Part shown: positions 1 to 9,831 of the stretch, piece after piece | Position numbering within the stretch: the first letter of the stretch is position 1 | Layout: each line of letters begins with the position of its first letter | Assembly (NCBI RefSeq): GCF_020905375.1 | Contig: NZ_JAJJBU010000031.1 | Coordinates: 30,913-94,912 of the forward strand | Reading direction: 5' to 3' | Length of the DNA: 64,000 nt | DNA from: Arthrobacter cryoconiti | GTDB taxonomy: Bacteria; Actinomycetota; Actinomycetes; Actinomycetales; Micrococcaceae | Notes under the pieces: generated by a model | Seen by the model: the letters and a program-made list of their open reading frames with translations, nothing else | Databases searched by the model: none | Told to the model about the DNA's origin: nothing | Program-made: the position numbers and the translations under genes

Positions 1-1
1 A

Positions 2-949
2 CGCGTTACAGCGCTTGGCGGTGGACACGGGCTCTCTGCGTCGTTGTCGGCATTGCGGCTGTTGACGAGCAACATTACGGCGGTGGTAACCGTTGCTGAT
101 GACGGCGGATCCTCCGGAAGATTGCGTGAGGAATTAGGAGTTCTTCCGCCTGGCGACCTTCGTATGGCACTGTCCGCGTTATGTGACGACACTGACTGGG
201 GACGCACATGGCGCGATGTCATGCAGCATCGCTTCGCCTCAAAGGAGGGCGTCACGGGTTCTCTGGACAACCATGCTCTTGGCAATTTGTTGATTGTCAC
301 TCTATGGGAATTGCTGGGGGATACCGTTGCAGGTTTGCGCTGGGCGGGTGCACTTCTGGGCGCGCGGGGCGAGGTCTTGCCGATGGCGAGTGTCCCCCTG
401 ACCATTGAGGGCCGGCTAAAAGCATCCGTAGACGCCCTACATCCGCAGGGACGCGTGATCACAGGACAGGCCAGGCTGGCTAAGGCCGGGGAACTAGAAC
501 ATGTGCGCCTGCTACCAGTTGATGCACCTGCCTGTGCGGAGTCAGTGGCCGCCATCCACGCCGCAGACTGGGTGGTTCTAGGCCCAGGTTCCTGGTACAC
601 CTCGGTGCTCCCTCATTTGCTCCTGCCACAATTGCGAACAGCACTGTGTACCACCAAGGCAAAACGGTTACTGACCATGAACCTGGATGTGGACGATCAA
701 GAGGCCGAGGGAATGGACGCTGCGGACCACCTGCACGTTATTTCTAGGTATGCGCCCGAGTTCGGAGTGGACGTGGTGTTAGCGGATCCATCGTCGATTG
801 GCGACGTTAATAAGTTCACGGAGGCTGCCGCGATGATCGGCGCAGAGGTAGCGTTCTGTAAGGTAGGAACCCCGGGGGGGACGCCCATTCACGACCCGCT
901 CCGGCTTGCCGCAGCGTATCGGGACATATTCGGGGAAACGAGCATTTGA
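2..949 (+). CDS. yvcK: YvcK/CofD-like protein (gluconeogenesis factor), 5'-truncated by window edge
   Basis: The reading frame is already open at base 2 and carries the family's N-terminal glycine-rich motif GGGHGL at codons 6-11, so only the first few codons are missing. The motif [12 protein letters not shown] follows near codon 36 and [14 protein letters not shown] near codon 190; both are typical of the YvcK branch of the CofD-like fold. Members bind UDP-sugars and are needed for normal cell-wall synthesis and growth on gluconeogenic carbon; the function here is inferred from the family. The TTG at 44 is inside the conserved motif region and is not the start. The stop TGA is 16 bases ahead of the whiA start. 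In Actinobacteria this gene lies between rapZ and whiA, which fits; rapZ would be just left of the window. Confidence 0.93.
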   Translation, partial: RVTALGGGHGLSASLSALRLLTSNITAVVTVADDGGSSGRLREELGVLPPGDLRMALSALCDDTDWGRTWRDVMQHRFASKEGVTGSLDNHALGNLLIVTLWELLGDTVAGLRWAGALLGARGEVLPMASVPLTIEGRLKASVDALHPQGRVITGQARLAKAGELEHVRLLPVDAPACAESVAAIHAADWVVLGPGSWYTSVLPHLLLPQLRTALCTTKAKRLLTMNLDVDDQEAEGMDAADHLHVISRYAPEFGVDVVLADPSSIGDVNKFTEAAAMIGAEVAFCKVGTPGGTPIHDPLRLAAAYRDIFGETSI

Positions 950-965
950 AAGTGGGAATCACACT

Positions 966-1949
966 ATGGCGCTGACAGCGGCTGTCAAAGAGGAACTGTC
1001 CCGGTTGGACATCAGAAAGTCCTCGGTACGTAAGGCGGAAGTATCAGCGCTGCTGCGGTTCGCTGGGGGACTGCACATTATCTCCGGGCGCATCGTGATT
1101 GAAGCAGAAGTGGATTCAGCAGCGACAGCCAGGCGGCTTCGCATTGCCATTTCAGAAATCTACGGTCATCAGAGCGAGATTGTCGTCGTCTCTGGTGGGG
1201 GCGGGCTTCGCCGAGGCAATCGGTACATCGTACGCGTAGTGCGCGACGGGGAGGCTTTGGCTCGCCAAACAGGCCTGTTGGACGGGCGAGGCCGCCCAGT
1301 CCGGGGCCTGCCTTCAGTAGTGGTCAACGGCTCTGCTGCCGACGCGGAAGCCGTCTGGCGGGGCGCATTCCTAGCTCACGGCTCCCTGACGGAACCTGGC
1401 CGGTCCTCGGCCTTGGAAGTCACCTGTCCTGGGCCAGAGGCGGCACTGGCCTTGGTCGGAGCCGCACGCAGGATTGATATTGCCGCTAAGGCTCGAGAAG
1501 TCCGTGGGATTGATCGTGTTGTGATCCGCGACGGCGACACGATTGCTGAACTTTTGGTGCGGATGGGTGCCCATGAAACCCTGTTGGTGTGGGAAGAACG
1601 TCGCATGCGCAAGGAAGTACGTGCCACGGCCAACCGGCTAGCAAATTTTGATGACGCCAACTTACGTCGTTCGGCCCAAGCAGCAGTAGCTGCCGGTGCC
1701 CGCGTAGACCGTGCCTTGGAAATTCTCGGTGAAGATGTTCCCGAGCACCTCAAGTATGCCGGCGAGCTCCGGGTTGCCCACAAGCAGGCAAGCCTGGATG
1801 AACTGGGTCGGCTAGCCGACCCGCCGTTGACGAAGGACGCAATCGCAGGGCGGATCCGTCGCTTGCTAGCGATGGCAGATAAAAAAGCCATCGACTTGGG
1901 CATTGCCGGCACCGAGTCCAGTGTCACGTTTGAGATGTTGGAATCATAA
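966..1949 (+). CDS. whiA: DNA-binding protein WhiA
   Basis: A 327-residue protein, the usual WhiA length. The N-terminal two thirds match the degenerate LAGLIDADG homing-endonuclease-like fold, and the C-terminal third (about residues 235-320) is a helix-turn-helix domain with the conserved stretch [20 protein letters not shown]. WhiA controls sporulation and cell division genes in Streptomyces and is conserved in non-sporulating Actinobacteria and Firmicutes, where its role is less clear. I chose ATG 966, which gives the family start [14 protein letters not shown]; the open frame runs upstream to 906 inside yvcK but that extension is not conserved in type. The gene follows yvcK by 16 bases, the standard arrangement, suggesting co-transcription. 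Confidence 0.95.
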   Translation: MALTAAVKEELSRLDIRKSSVRKAEVSALLRFAGGLHIISGRIVIEAEVDSAATARRLRIAISEIYGHQSEIVVVSGGGGLRRGNRYIVRVVRDGEALARQTGLLDGRGRPVRGLPSVVVNGSAADAEAVWRGAFLAHGSLTEPGRSSALEVTCPGPEAALALVGAARRIDIAAKAREVRGIDRVVIRDGDTIAELLVRMGAHETLLVWEERRMRKEVRATANRLANFDDANLRRSAQAAVAAGARVDRALEILGEDVPEHLKYAGELRVAHKQASLDELGRLADPPLTKDAIAGRIRRLLAMADKKAIDLGIAGTESSVTFEMLES

Positions 1950-1976
1950 ATGTGCCTAATATGAAAGAGTAGAAAT

Positions 1977-2000
1977 ATAACCGACCACCACGTTGGTTAT
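1977..2000 (+). promoter_or_regulatory. Inverted repeat between whiA and sodA
   Basis: ATAACCGAC (1977-1985) and GTTGGTTAT (1992-2000) are complementary except for one G-T pair, separated by 6 bases. No T-run follows, so it is a poor intrinsic terminator. It lies 64 bases before the sodA start and could be an operator or leader structure. Inference only. Confidence 0.35.
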
Positions 2001-2012
2001 GCAGTTTGTCTG

Positions 2013-2026
2013 TGGGAGCAATCCCA
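2013..2026 (+). promoter_or_regulatory. Small hairpin with GNRA loop in sodA leader
   Basis: TGGGA-GCAA-TCCCA forms a 5-bp stem closed by a GCAA tetraloop, 37 bases before the sodA GTG start. A similar but much longer GGGA-GCGA-TCCC hairpin lies between pgk and tpiA. A role in mRNA stability or translation is possible but unproven. Confidence 0.3.
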
Positions 2027-2063
2027 TACATAAACCCACCAGAAGAATCGCTACGGAGGAACC

Positions 2064-2687
2064 GTGACCAAGTACACACTTCCAGAACTCAGCTATGACT
2101 ACGCTGCACTGGAGCCCAACATTTCCGCCCGAATCATGGAGCTGCATCACAGCAAGCACCATGCGGCATACGTGGCTGGCGCCAATACCGCGCTGGAAAA
2201 CCTCGCCGAAGCACGCTCCAGCAACAACTTCGCCAATGTGGCTAAGTACTCCAAAGATCTCGCCTTCAATCTGGGTGGACACACCAACCACTCCATTTTT
2301 TGGAACAATCTCTCTCCGGAGGGTGGCGACAAGCCTGAGGGCGAGCTAGCCGCAGCCATTGATGATTCCTTTGGTTCCTTCGACGCCTTCCGCGCCCACT
2401 TCACCGCGGCAGCCATGGGCATCCAGGGTTCAGGGTGGGCATTGCTCTCCTACGAGGGCCTCGGCGGAAATATCCTCATCGAGCAACTCTTTGATCAGCA
2501 GGGGAACGTCCCTGTAGCTACCACGCCGTTGCTGATGTTGGATATGTGGGAGCACGCTTTCTACCTCGACTACGTCAACGTAAAGGCTGACTACGTTAAG
2601 GCTTTCTGGAACATTGTGAACTGGGCTGACGTTGCCAAGCGTTTTGAGGCAGCACGTAAGAATGCCACCGGACTGATCCTGCCCTAA
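2064..2687 (+). CDS. sodA: Superoxide dismutase, Mn/Fe family
   Basis: A 207-residue cytoplasmic enzyme that converts superoxide to oxygen and hydrogen peroxide. The four metal ligands are visible: His28 in the ELHHSKHH block, His76 in [10 protein letters not shown], and Asp160 and His164 in DMWEHAFY. Glycines at 71-72 before His73, and the absence of the FeSOD-type glutamine there, favour a manganese enzyme, although cambialistic use cannot be excluded by eye. No signal peptide is present. Start is GTG 2064 with a strong GGAGGA ribosome site 8 bases before it. The gene stands alone between whiA and gap, with its own 114-base leader containing two hairpins and a strong terminator behind it. 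Confidence 0.96.
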   Translation: MTKYTLPELSYDYAALEPNISARIMELHHSKHHAAYVAGANTALENLAEARSSNNFANVAKYSKDLAFNLGGHTNHSIFWNNLSPEGGDKPEGELAAAIDDSFGSFDAFRAHFTAAAMGIQGSGWALLSYEGLGGNILIEQLFDQQGNVPVATTPLLMLDMWEHAFYLDYVNVKADYVKAFWNIVNWADVAKRFEAARKNATGLILP

Positions 2688-2729
2688 CGGACAGGCTAAA
2701 ACCGGCCAATTTGTGACCAATATGTGGAC

Positions 2730-2758
2730 GCCCGCCCCGCCTGACTGGCGGGGCGGGC
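2730..2758 (+). terminator. GC-rich hairpin after sodA
   Basis: A perfect 12-bp stem, GCCCGCCCCGCC (2730-2741) with its complement at 2747-2758, and a TGACT loop. There is no T-run behind it, as is common for actinobacterial terminators. Confidence 0.75.
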
Positions 2759-2869
2759 CCCTTGGAACGTAATATGGATCACGGCGTCTGCATCGCAACG
2801 CGCGCCAAGAACAATCTCTGCCCAACGTCGTGCGGGAACCACCGGTTGAATAATTTTCATTCAATCTGA

Positions 2870-3916
<1,047 letters not shown>

Positions 3917-3924
3917 GGAACCGA

Positions 3925-5163
3925 ATGACACTTCACACCCTCAACGAACTCATCGATGAAGGTGTCCGCGGGCGGCACGTTCTAATCCGTTGTGATTTGA
4001 ACGTGCCGCTTGACGGCTCTGTAGTCACTGATGATGGCCGCATCAGGGCCTCCCTGCCTGTGATCAAGGCACTGGCCGACGCCGGGGCCAAGGTTCTCAT
4101 TTGCGCCCACCTAGGCCGACCCAAAGGTACCCCTGATGCTAAGTATTCTCTGGCGCCTGCTGTGGCACGACTTGCCGAGCTGGCTCCGGAACTGAAGGCG
4201 ACTCTGGCCGGTGACACGACAGGTCCTGCCGCTGTGGCCGCCTCGGCCGCACTGGCCGAGGGCTCGGTACTGGTCTTGGAGAACGTCCGTTTTGATGCGA
4301 GGGAAACCTCCAAGGACGATAATGAACGGCAATCGTTTGCTGGCGAGCTCGCCGCTCTAACTGGTGACCACGGGGCCTATGTAGATGATGCCTTCGGCGC
4401 AGTCCACCGCAAACACGCCAGTGTTTTTGACATAGCTAAGCTCCTGCCGTCCTACCAAGGGGATCTGGTACGCACAGAACTTTCGGTTCTGCGCAAGCTG
4501 ACAGCTGACGTAGCACGTCCCTATGTAGTGGTTCTTGGTGGTTCTAAGGTTTCCGACAAGCTCGCCGTTATTGAAAACCTTCTGGGGAAAGCCGACACCA
4601 TTATGGTCGGTGGTGGGATGCTGTTCACTTTTCTGGCAGCTCAGGGCTACAAAGTCGGCTCGTCACTGCTGGAAGTTGATCAGATCCCGGTCGTTTCGGA
4701 CTATTTGTCCCGAGCAGCTGATGCAGGTACCACCTTTGTGCTTCCAAGTGACGTCGTCGTGGCCTCTAAATTTGGCGCCGACGCCGATCATGAAGTTGTG
4801 CCGGCCAACGCCATCGAGTCTTCCTCGTTCGGAGCAAATGGCTTGGGGTTGGACATTGGGCCGGAGTCCGGAGCTGTGTTTGCCCAGGCGATCGCAGGCG
4901 CTAAGACTGTTTTCTGGAATGGGCCCATGGGTGTTTTTGAGTTCGCTGCGTTTGCGGAAGGTACGCGAGCAGTAGCCAAGGCATTGGCATCGAACAGTGC
5001 CGATGGTGGTTTCACCGTTGTAGGCGGTGGCGACTCGGCCGCGGCTGTCCGAACCCTCGGATTTGCGGATTCTGACTTCGGGCACATCTCCACTGGTGGT
5101 GGGGCTAGCTTGGAATTCCTTGAAGGCAAGGTCCTTCCAGGGCTGAGTGCACTGGAGCGCTAG
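3925..5163 (+). CDS. pgk: Phosphoglycerate kinase
   Basis: A 412-residue two-domain kinase that makes ATP from 1,3-bisphosphoglycerate in glycolysis. The N-terminal substrate-binding motif RCDLNVPL lies at residues 22-29, the HLGRP block near residue 62, and the C-terminal nucleotide-binding motifs FWNGPMGVFE and GGGDSAAAV are intact. Length is normal. It starts 8 bases after the gap stop codon with AAGGA in that gap. A long perfect hairpin sits 7 bases after its stop and separates it from tpiA, so transcription may be partly terminated there. Confidence 0.97.
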   Translation: MTLHTLNELIDEGVRGRHVLIRCDLNVPLDGSVVTDDGRIRASLPVIKALADAGAKVLICAHLGRPKGTPDAKYSLAPAVARLAELAPELKATLAGDTTGPAAVAASAALAEGSVLVLENVRFDARETSKDDNERQSFAGELAALTGDHGAYVDDAFGAVHRKHASVFDIAKLLPSYQGDLVRTELSVLRKLTADVARPYVVVLGGSKVSDKLAVIENLLGKADTIMVGGGMLFTFLAAQGYKVGSSLLEVDQIPVVSDYLSRAADAGTTFVLPSDVVVASKFGADADHEVVPANAIESSSFGANGLGLDIGPESGAVFAQAIAGAKTVFWNGPMGVFEFAAFAEGTRAVAKALASNSADGGFTVVGGGDSAAAVRTLGFADSDFGHISTGGGASLEFLEGKVLPGLSALER

Positions 5164-5170
5164 TAGCTAT

Positions 5171-5202
5171 GTTTGGTGGCGGGAGCGATCCCGCCACCAA
5201 AC
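5171..5202 (+). terminator. Perfect 14-bp hairpin between pgk and tpiA
   Basis: GTTTGGTGGCGGGA (5171-5184) pairs without mismatch with 5189-5202 around a GCGA tetraloop (GNRA type). No T-run follows directly, although ATTTTTTA lies about 20 bases later. It may be a partial terminator or an RNase barrier that sets unequal pgk and tpiA transcript levels. Confidence 0.7.
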
Positions 5203-5271
5203 CCCAACCCGCTGCGGGTCAATTTTTTACTGAAGTATATTTTTCAAGCTATGCCAAGGAACGAGAGAGCG

Positions 5272-6087
5272 ATGACGACTTCGACCAACGGGAAATTTGA
5301 CCGTACACCCCTGATCGCCGGTAATTGGAAGATGAATATGGACCATGTCCAGGGCATCACCCTGTTGCAGAAGTTGGCGTGGACGCTCTCCGATGCACGG
5401 CACGATTTCAGCCGCGTTGAAGTGGCCGTCTTCCCACCGTTTACAGATCTGCGCGGGGTGCAGACCCTAGTCCAGGGAGACAAGCTTAAACTGGTCTATG
5501 GGGCTCAGGACCTCTCTGAAAAAGACTCGGGCGCCTATACCGGAGATATTTCCGGTGCCTTCTTGAAAAAACTCGGTTGCAGTTTTGTTCTGGTCGGTCA
5601 CAGCGAACGCCGTCAAATACATGGTGAGGGTGATGAACTTCTCAATGCCAAAGTCAAGGCTGCATTCGGGCACGAGCTAACGCCAGTGCTTTGTGTCGGT
5701 GAAGTCTTGGAGATTCGCCAGGCAAAAACTCATGTGCAGCACACGCTCGCGCAGGTCCGTGCCGGTGTAGCTGGACTCAGCGCAGAGCAAGCTGGCTCGC
5801 TCGTAATTGCCTACGAACCCATTTGGGCTATTGGCACCGGCGAAGTCGCTGGCCCTGCCGACGCCCAAGAAATGTGCACCGCCATCCGTGCTGATCTGGC
5901 GGAAATTTTCGATGCCGCAACCGCTGCCAAGACCCGCCTGCTGTATGGTGGCTCCGTCAAAGCCAACAACGTGGCGTCTATTATGTCTGAGCGCGACGTT
6001 GACGGTGTGCTTGTTGGAGGTGCGAGCCTTGATGCGGGTGAGTTCGCCAACATTGCCCGATTTGAAAGCCACCTCCTCACCAAGTAG
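5272..6087 (+). CDS. tpiA: Triosephosphate isomerase
   Basis: A 271-residue TIM-barrel enzyme that interconverts dihydroxyacetone phosphate and glyceraldehyde 3-phosphate. Active-site residues are Lys20 in NWKMN, His110 in VGHSERR and Glu182 in [11 protein letters not shown]; the phosphate-binding YGGSVK is also present. I chose ATG 5272 after AAGGA; it gives a short N-terminal lead of about 12 residues before the conserved core. The frame is open to 5173, but that start lies inside the pgk-tpiA hairpin and would add a proline-rich stretch not seen in the family. Third gene of the glycolytic block. Confidence 0.96.
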   Translation: MTTSTNGKFDRTPLIAGNWKMNMDHVQGITLLQKLAWTLSDARHDFSRVEVAVFPPFTDLRGVQTLVQGDKLKLVYGAQDLSEKDSGAYTGDISGAFLKKLGCSFVLVGHSERRQIHGEGDELLNAKVKAAFGHELTPVLCVGEVLEIRQAKTHVQHTLAQVRAGVAGLSAEQAGSLVIAYEPIWAIGTGEVAGPADAQEMCTAIRADLAEIFDAATAAKTRLLYGGSVKANNVASIMSERDVDGVLVGGASLDAGEFANIARFESHLLTK

Positions 6088-6101
6088 TAAAGTTCGCCTG
6101 A

Positions 6102-6130
6102 TTGACACGGGTGTTTATTGGCTTTGTACA
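6102..6130 (+). promoter_or_regulatory. Possible promoter before secG
   Basis: A perfect TTGACA at 6102-6107 is followed after 17 bases by TGTACA (6125-6130), a poor -10. It lies just after tpiA and about 90 bases before secG. Suggestive only. Confidence 0.3.
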
Positions 6131-6220
6131 AGTTTGCTCGGATAGACTAGCTTGCGGACTTCAACTCTGTTGAGACGGTTTTTTCTAAAATGATTGTTGG
6201 ACCACGCTGAAAGGCCCCTA

Positions 6221-6469
6221 GTGGAAGCATTACACATTGCCCTGCAGATCCTGCTGGGCATCACGAGCTTGTTGTTGACCTTGTTGATTTTGCTTCACAA
6301 AGGTCGTGGCGGTGGATTGTCGGACATGTTTGGTGGCGGAATGAGCTCCAATCTGGGCTCCTCAGGTGTGGCCGAACGCAACTTGAACCGCTTCACTGTC
6401 ATCCTTGGCATCGTCTGGGGAGTGATCATCATTGGCTTGGGACTCATGATGTCCTATGGTCCGGCCTGA
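6221..6469 (+). CDS. secG: Protein translocase subunit SecG
   Basis: An 82-residue membrane protein, the small non-essential subunit of the SecYEG channel. Two hydrophobic segments (about residues 5-25 and 55-75) flank the conserved loop KGRGGGLSDMFGGG, the SecG signature. Start GTG 6221 has AAGG 6 bases before it; an upstream TTG at 6194 gives an unlikely extension. The position directly after tpiA is standard in Actinobacteria. It is followed by a strong bidirectional terminator shared with the convergent pgl operon. Confidence 0.93.
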   Translation: MEALHIALQILLGITSLLLTLLILLHKGRGGGLSDMFGGGMSSNLGSSGVAERNLNRFTVILGIVWGVIIIGLGLMMSYGPA

Positions 6470-6481
6470 TCAACTTACACA

Positions 6482-6525
6482 AAAAAGTCCCGTCCAGCAG
6501 TTCAAACTGCTGGACGGGACTTTTT
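6482..6525. terminator. Bidirectional terminator between secG and pgl
   Basis: A perfect 19-bp stem (6482-6500 with 6507-6525) with an A-run on one side and a T-run on the other, loop TTCAAA. It serves both convergent transcripts. Confidence 0.93.
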
Positions 6526-6533
6526 GCTTAACC

Positions 6534-7337
6534 CTAGCTTTCGCGTCGCATCAACTGTTCGGGGACTTTGGCTGCGGCGTCCTGATCGATCAGCCACATG
6601 GTCTTATTGATGCCCTTGGCCCCGGAAGCTGGGACCTGAACCGGGTTGGCGCCAGCCAATCCTAGGCCTACTGCTGCGGCCTTGTCAGCACCTGCAGCCA
6701 CTATCCAGATTTCCTGGGCCGTGTTGATGGCTTCTAACGTCAGGGAAACGCGCGACGCCGGCGGCTTGGGAGAGTTCGTCACAGGTACCACGGGCACTCC
6801 GAGGGACCGGATGCCTGCCATCTCCGGGAAAAGTGAGGCGATGTGAGCGTCCGGCCCCAGACCTAGCAAGAGCACATCAAAACGGGGTACAGCAGGCGCT
6901 GACTCGGTGGAGTCGTCGTCGTTCTCCCACTCATGCAGAGCGGCTACGGCCAGTTGAGAAATGTAGTCCGCAGCTGCAGCTTGGACATCTTCGACTTCAT
7001 CAGAGGCGGCCATAAAATGAACTCGGGCAGGATCAACGTCAATGGCGTCGAGCAAAGCCGACGCAGCCTGTCCGGCATTTCGCTCCGGTGACTGCGCAGG
7101 AACGTACCTTTCGTCGCCGAACCAAAAGTTGACCTTGGACCAGTCAACGGCAAGTCGCGCCGGGGACTCCTTGACGGCACGCAACGTGGCAATACCCACG
7201 CTTCCACCCGTGAGTACGACTGTCGCTTCGCCTCGTTCACTCTGGACATCAAGGAGGCGTGTTATCAACCGTGCCGCCGTGGTGGCTGCGAGCACGTCGA
7301 AGGAGGGATGGAGGGTGATGCGAACATTGGGGCTCAT
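6534..7337 (-). CDS. pgl: 6-phosphogluconolactonase
   Basis: A 267-residue cytoplasmic enzyme that hydrolyses 6-phosphogluconolactone, the step after glucose-6-phosphate dehydrogenase. Family motifs are LTGGSVG near residue 43, FGDERYVP near 73 and LLGLGPDAHIASLFP near 155. Length is normal. Its ATG overlaps the opcA stop by 4 bases (ATGA), so it is translationally coupled and is the last gene of the tkt-tal-pgi-zwf-opcA-pgl operon. Confidence 0.94.
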   Translation of the reverse strand: MSPNVRITLHPSFDVLAATTAARLITRLLDVQSERGEATVVLTGGSVGIATLRAVKESPARLAVDWSKVNFWFGDERYVPAQSPERNAGQAASALLDAIDVDPARVHFMAASDEVEDVQAAAADYISQLAVAALHEWENDDDSTESAPAVPRFDVLLLGLGPDAHIASLFPEMAGIRSLGVPVVPVTNSPKPPASRVSLTLEAINTAQEIWIVAAGADKAAAVGLGLAGANPVQVPASGAKGINKTMWLIDQDAAAKVPEQLMRRES

Positions 7338-8275
7338 GCCTTCACAACCTTTTCTTCAGCAAGCAGTTTGTCCATACCGGAGGTGACGACCTCACCGAAA
7401 ACATCGTCTGGGTCCAGCCGCCTTAGTTCCTCCGCCAGACAGTCCTCTAGGGTTCGCCGTGGCAAGGACAATTTCTGCGAAGGTTGGCCGGACTGGTTCA
7501 GCACAGCTTCCAGAGCACCCGGGCGGAACAGCTCCACGTTCCCGTGGGCGCGTTCCATAACGACGCGACGAATGCCAGTTCCCTTCGGGTCCTCCTTGAC
7601 TGTGATGGGCACCTTTAGTGCTCCATGCAGCCAGGACGCCAGCAAGAGGGTGCTAGGGGAGTCTGATGCACCCTCAACCTGAAGGCCGGTCACCGGGCCG
7701 CCTGTATCAAGCTGGTCCAGTACGGCAGCGAGCTGGATTCGCCAATTCGTGAGTCGAGTCCAGGCTAAGTCTGTGTCACCAGCGGCATAGCTGGCCCCGA
7801 TGTGCCGTAGCGCTTCGCGTGGATCTGATTGGTTAGCGGAGTCGGTGATGCGCCTGTGCGCAATCCGTCCGATCGGACTCTTACTAGCCGATTCCGGAGA
7901 TTCTCCCGGCCACCACGCCACGATCGGTGCATCAGGCAAGAGCAGCGCGGAGACTAATGATTCACTCTCAGAGGCAAGCTCACCGTGCCCACGCAGGACA
8001 ATCACCTCTGACGCACCCGCGTCACCGCCCACACGAATCTCGCCGTCGAGCCGGGTAGGTTCTTGCGGAGATCCGCTAGCCAAGACAATGATTCGGCAGG
8101 GGTGTTCGCGACTAGCTAGGTTAGCGGCCGCAATAGCTTCCTCTTCCTGGCCCATGCGGGTGATGACCACCAGTGTGAGGACGCGTCCCAAGGTGACCAC
8201 ACCGCCTTGTTCGCGCATCTTGACAATCCGCTTGGTGATCTTTGAGGTGGTTGTATCTGGCAGTTCTACGATCAT
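7334..8275 (-). CDS. opcA: Glucose-6-phosphate dehydrogenase assembly protein OpcA
   Basis: A 313-residue protein that, in cyanobacteria and Actinobacteria, promotes assembly and redox control of glucose-6-phosphate dehydrogenase. The sequence shows the family's N-terminal IVELPDTTTSKI and central WWPGESPE. ATG 8275 is chosen because it overlaps the zwf stop as ATGA; GTG 8287 would give a 16-base overlap. The same 4-base overlap joins it to pgl downstream. Its place next to zwf supports the assignment. Confidence 0.94.
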   Translation of the reverse strand: MIVELPDTTTSKITKRIVKMREQGGVVTLGRVLTLVVITRMGQEEEAIAAANLASREHPCRIIVLASGSPQEPTRLDGEIRVGGDAGASEVIVLRGHGELASESESLVSALLLPDAPIVAWWPGESPESASKSPIGRIAHRRITDSANQSDPREALRHIGASYAAGDTDLAWTRLTNWRIQLAAVLDQLDTGGPVTGLQVEGASDSPSTLLLASWLHGALKVPITVKEDPKGTGIRRVVMERAHGNVELFRPGALEAVLNQSGQPSQKLSLPRRTLEDCLAEELRRLDPDDVFGEVVTSGMDKLLAEEKVVKA

Positions 8276-9816
8276 GGCCGGCGCCACGTCCTTCCATCAC
8301 GTTTCAAGAGTTCATCGGCGGAGGCGGGGCCCCAGCTTCCTGGTTCATAGCTTTCAGGCGCAAGGCCTTCACTTGCCCAGAACTCCTCGAACGGGTCAAG
8401 GATCTTCCACGACAATTCAACTTCCTGATGGCGCGGAAACAGGGGAGGCTCTCCCAACAGCACGTCCAGGATCAGGCGCTCGTAGGCCTCAGGACTGGAC
8501 TCCGTGAAAGCATGTCCGTAGCCGAAGTCCATGGTGACGTCGCGGACTTCCATTTGGGTTCCGGGAACTTTGGAACCGAATCGGATCGTCACGCCTTCGT
8601 CAGGCTGGACGCGGATGACCACGGCATTTTGGCCGAAGTCGTCGTCACTGTGCTCCGTGAAGAGCAGGTTGGGGGCGCGCTTGAAAACTACTGCGATTTC
8701 GGTAACACGGCGGCCCAAACGTTTGCCGGTGCGCAAATAGAACGGCACCCCTGACCAGCGGCGGGTGTTGATGTCTAGCCGTATGGCGGCAAAAGTTTCC
8801 GTTATTGACTCGGCCGGGATGCCGTCTTCTTGGAGGTATCCCTTGACTTTTTCCCCACCCTGCCAGCCACCAGCAAATTGTCCCCGTGCTGAATGCGTGG
8901 ACAGGTCCTTCGGGAGCTTCACCGCTGCGAGTACTTTCTCTTTTTCGGCGCGAAGGTCCTCGGCATTGAAGGAAATGGGCTCCTCCATGGCCGTCAAGGC
9001 GAGCAGTTGGAGCAGATGGTTTTGAATGACGTCACGGGCGGCACCTACGCCGTCGTAGTATCCGGCACGACCCCCGGTGCCGATGTCTTCGGCCATGGTG
9101 ATCTGGACATGATCAACGTAGTTGGCATTCCACAGTGGCTCGAAGAATTGGTTGGCAAAGCGCAGGGCCAGAATATTCTGGACGGTTTCTTTGCCCAAGT
9201 AGTGGTCAATGCGAAACACAGAGTCGGGAGGGAAAACGGATTCCACGATGCCGTTTAGGGCACGTGCAGAGGCCAGGTTGTGGCCGAAGGGCTTTTCAAT
9301 GACAACCCGTCGCCAGTTCTCACCATCGCTTTGAGCTAAGTCGTGGTCGGAAAGTTGCCGGCACACCAATTCGAAAGCCTTGGGTGGTATCGAGAGGTAG
9401 AAGGCATGGTTGCCCTGTGTTCCGCGTTGTTCGTCGAGTTCGGCGAGGGTGGTTTTGAGTCGCTCGAAAGCGTCGTCGTCGTCGAATTCACCCTGCACAA
9501 AACGGATGCCCTGGCTCAATTGCTTCCAGACGGTTTCATCAAAGGGGGTCCGGCAATGTGCTTGGACGGACTCCTTGACTTCTGCCGCAAAATCCTCGTC
9601 AGCCCAGGATCGCCTCGCAAAGCCCACCAACGCGAAGCTCGGCGGGAGGAGACCACGATTTGCCAGGTCGTAGACGGCAGGCATGAGCTTCTTGCGGGAG
9701 AGGTCTCCTGTTACTCCAAAGAGCACCAGCGACGATGGCCCCGCCACCCGGGATAGTCGGCGGTCCCGGCTATCCCGGAGGGGGTTTGCATGATGTGTTG
9801 CGTCGTTCTTCGCCAT
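8272..9816 (-). CDS. zwf: Glucose-6-phosphate 1-dehydrogenase
   Basis: A 514-residue enzyme that oxidises glucose 6-phosphate with NADP, the entry to the oxidative pentose phosphate pathway. GVTGDLSRKK (34-43) is the coenzyme-binding turn, EKPFGHN is at 174-180, and the substrate-binding RIDHYLGKE is at 202-210. Length is normal. It lies 15 bases after pgi and overlaps opcA by 4. No obvious Shine-Dalgarno precedes ATG 9816, which suggests coupling to pgi translation. Confidence 0.97.
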   Translation of the reverse strand: MAKNDATHHANPLRDSRDRRLSRVAGPSSLVLFGVTGDLSRKKLMPAVYDLANRGLLPPSFALVGFARRSWADEDFAAEVKESVQAHCRTPFDETVWKQLSQGIRFVQGEFDDDDAFERLKTTLAELDEQRGTQGNHAFYLSIPPKAFELVCRQLSDHDLAQSDGENWRRVVIEKPFGHNLASARALNGIVESVFPPDSVFRIDHYLGKETVQNILALRFANQFFEPLWNANYVDHVQITMAEDIGTGGRAGYYDGVGAARDVIQNHLLQLLALTAMEEPISFNAEDLRAEKEKVLAAVKLPKDLSTHSARGQFAGGWQGGEKVKGYLQEDGIPAESITETFAAIRLDINTRRWSGVPFYLRTGKRLGRRVTEIAVVFKRAPNLLFTEHSDDDFGQNAVVIRVQPDEGVTIRFGSKVPGTQMEVRDVTMDFGYGHAFTESSPEAYERLILDVLLGEPPLFPRHQEVELSWKILDPFEEFWASEGLAPESYEPGSWGPASADELLKRDGRTWRRP

Positions 9817-9831
9817 GGAGAGGTTTCGGCC

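Noticed and set aside
5173..5271. Upstream start of the tpiA frame
   Set aside because: It is a TTG inside a perfect hairpin and adds a proline-rich leader not seen in the family; ATG 5272 has a better ribosome site.
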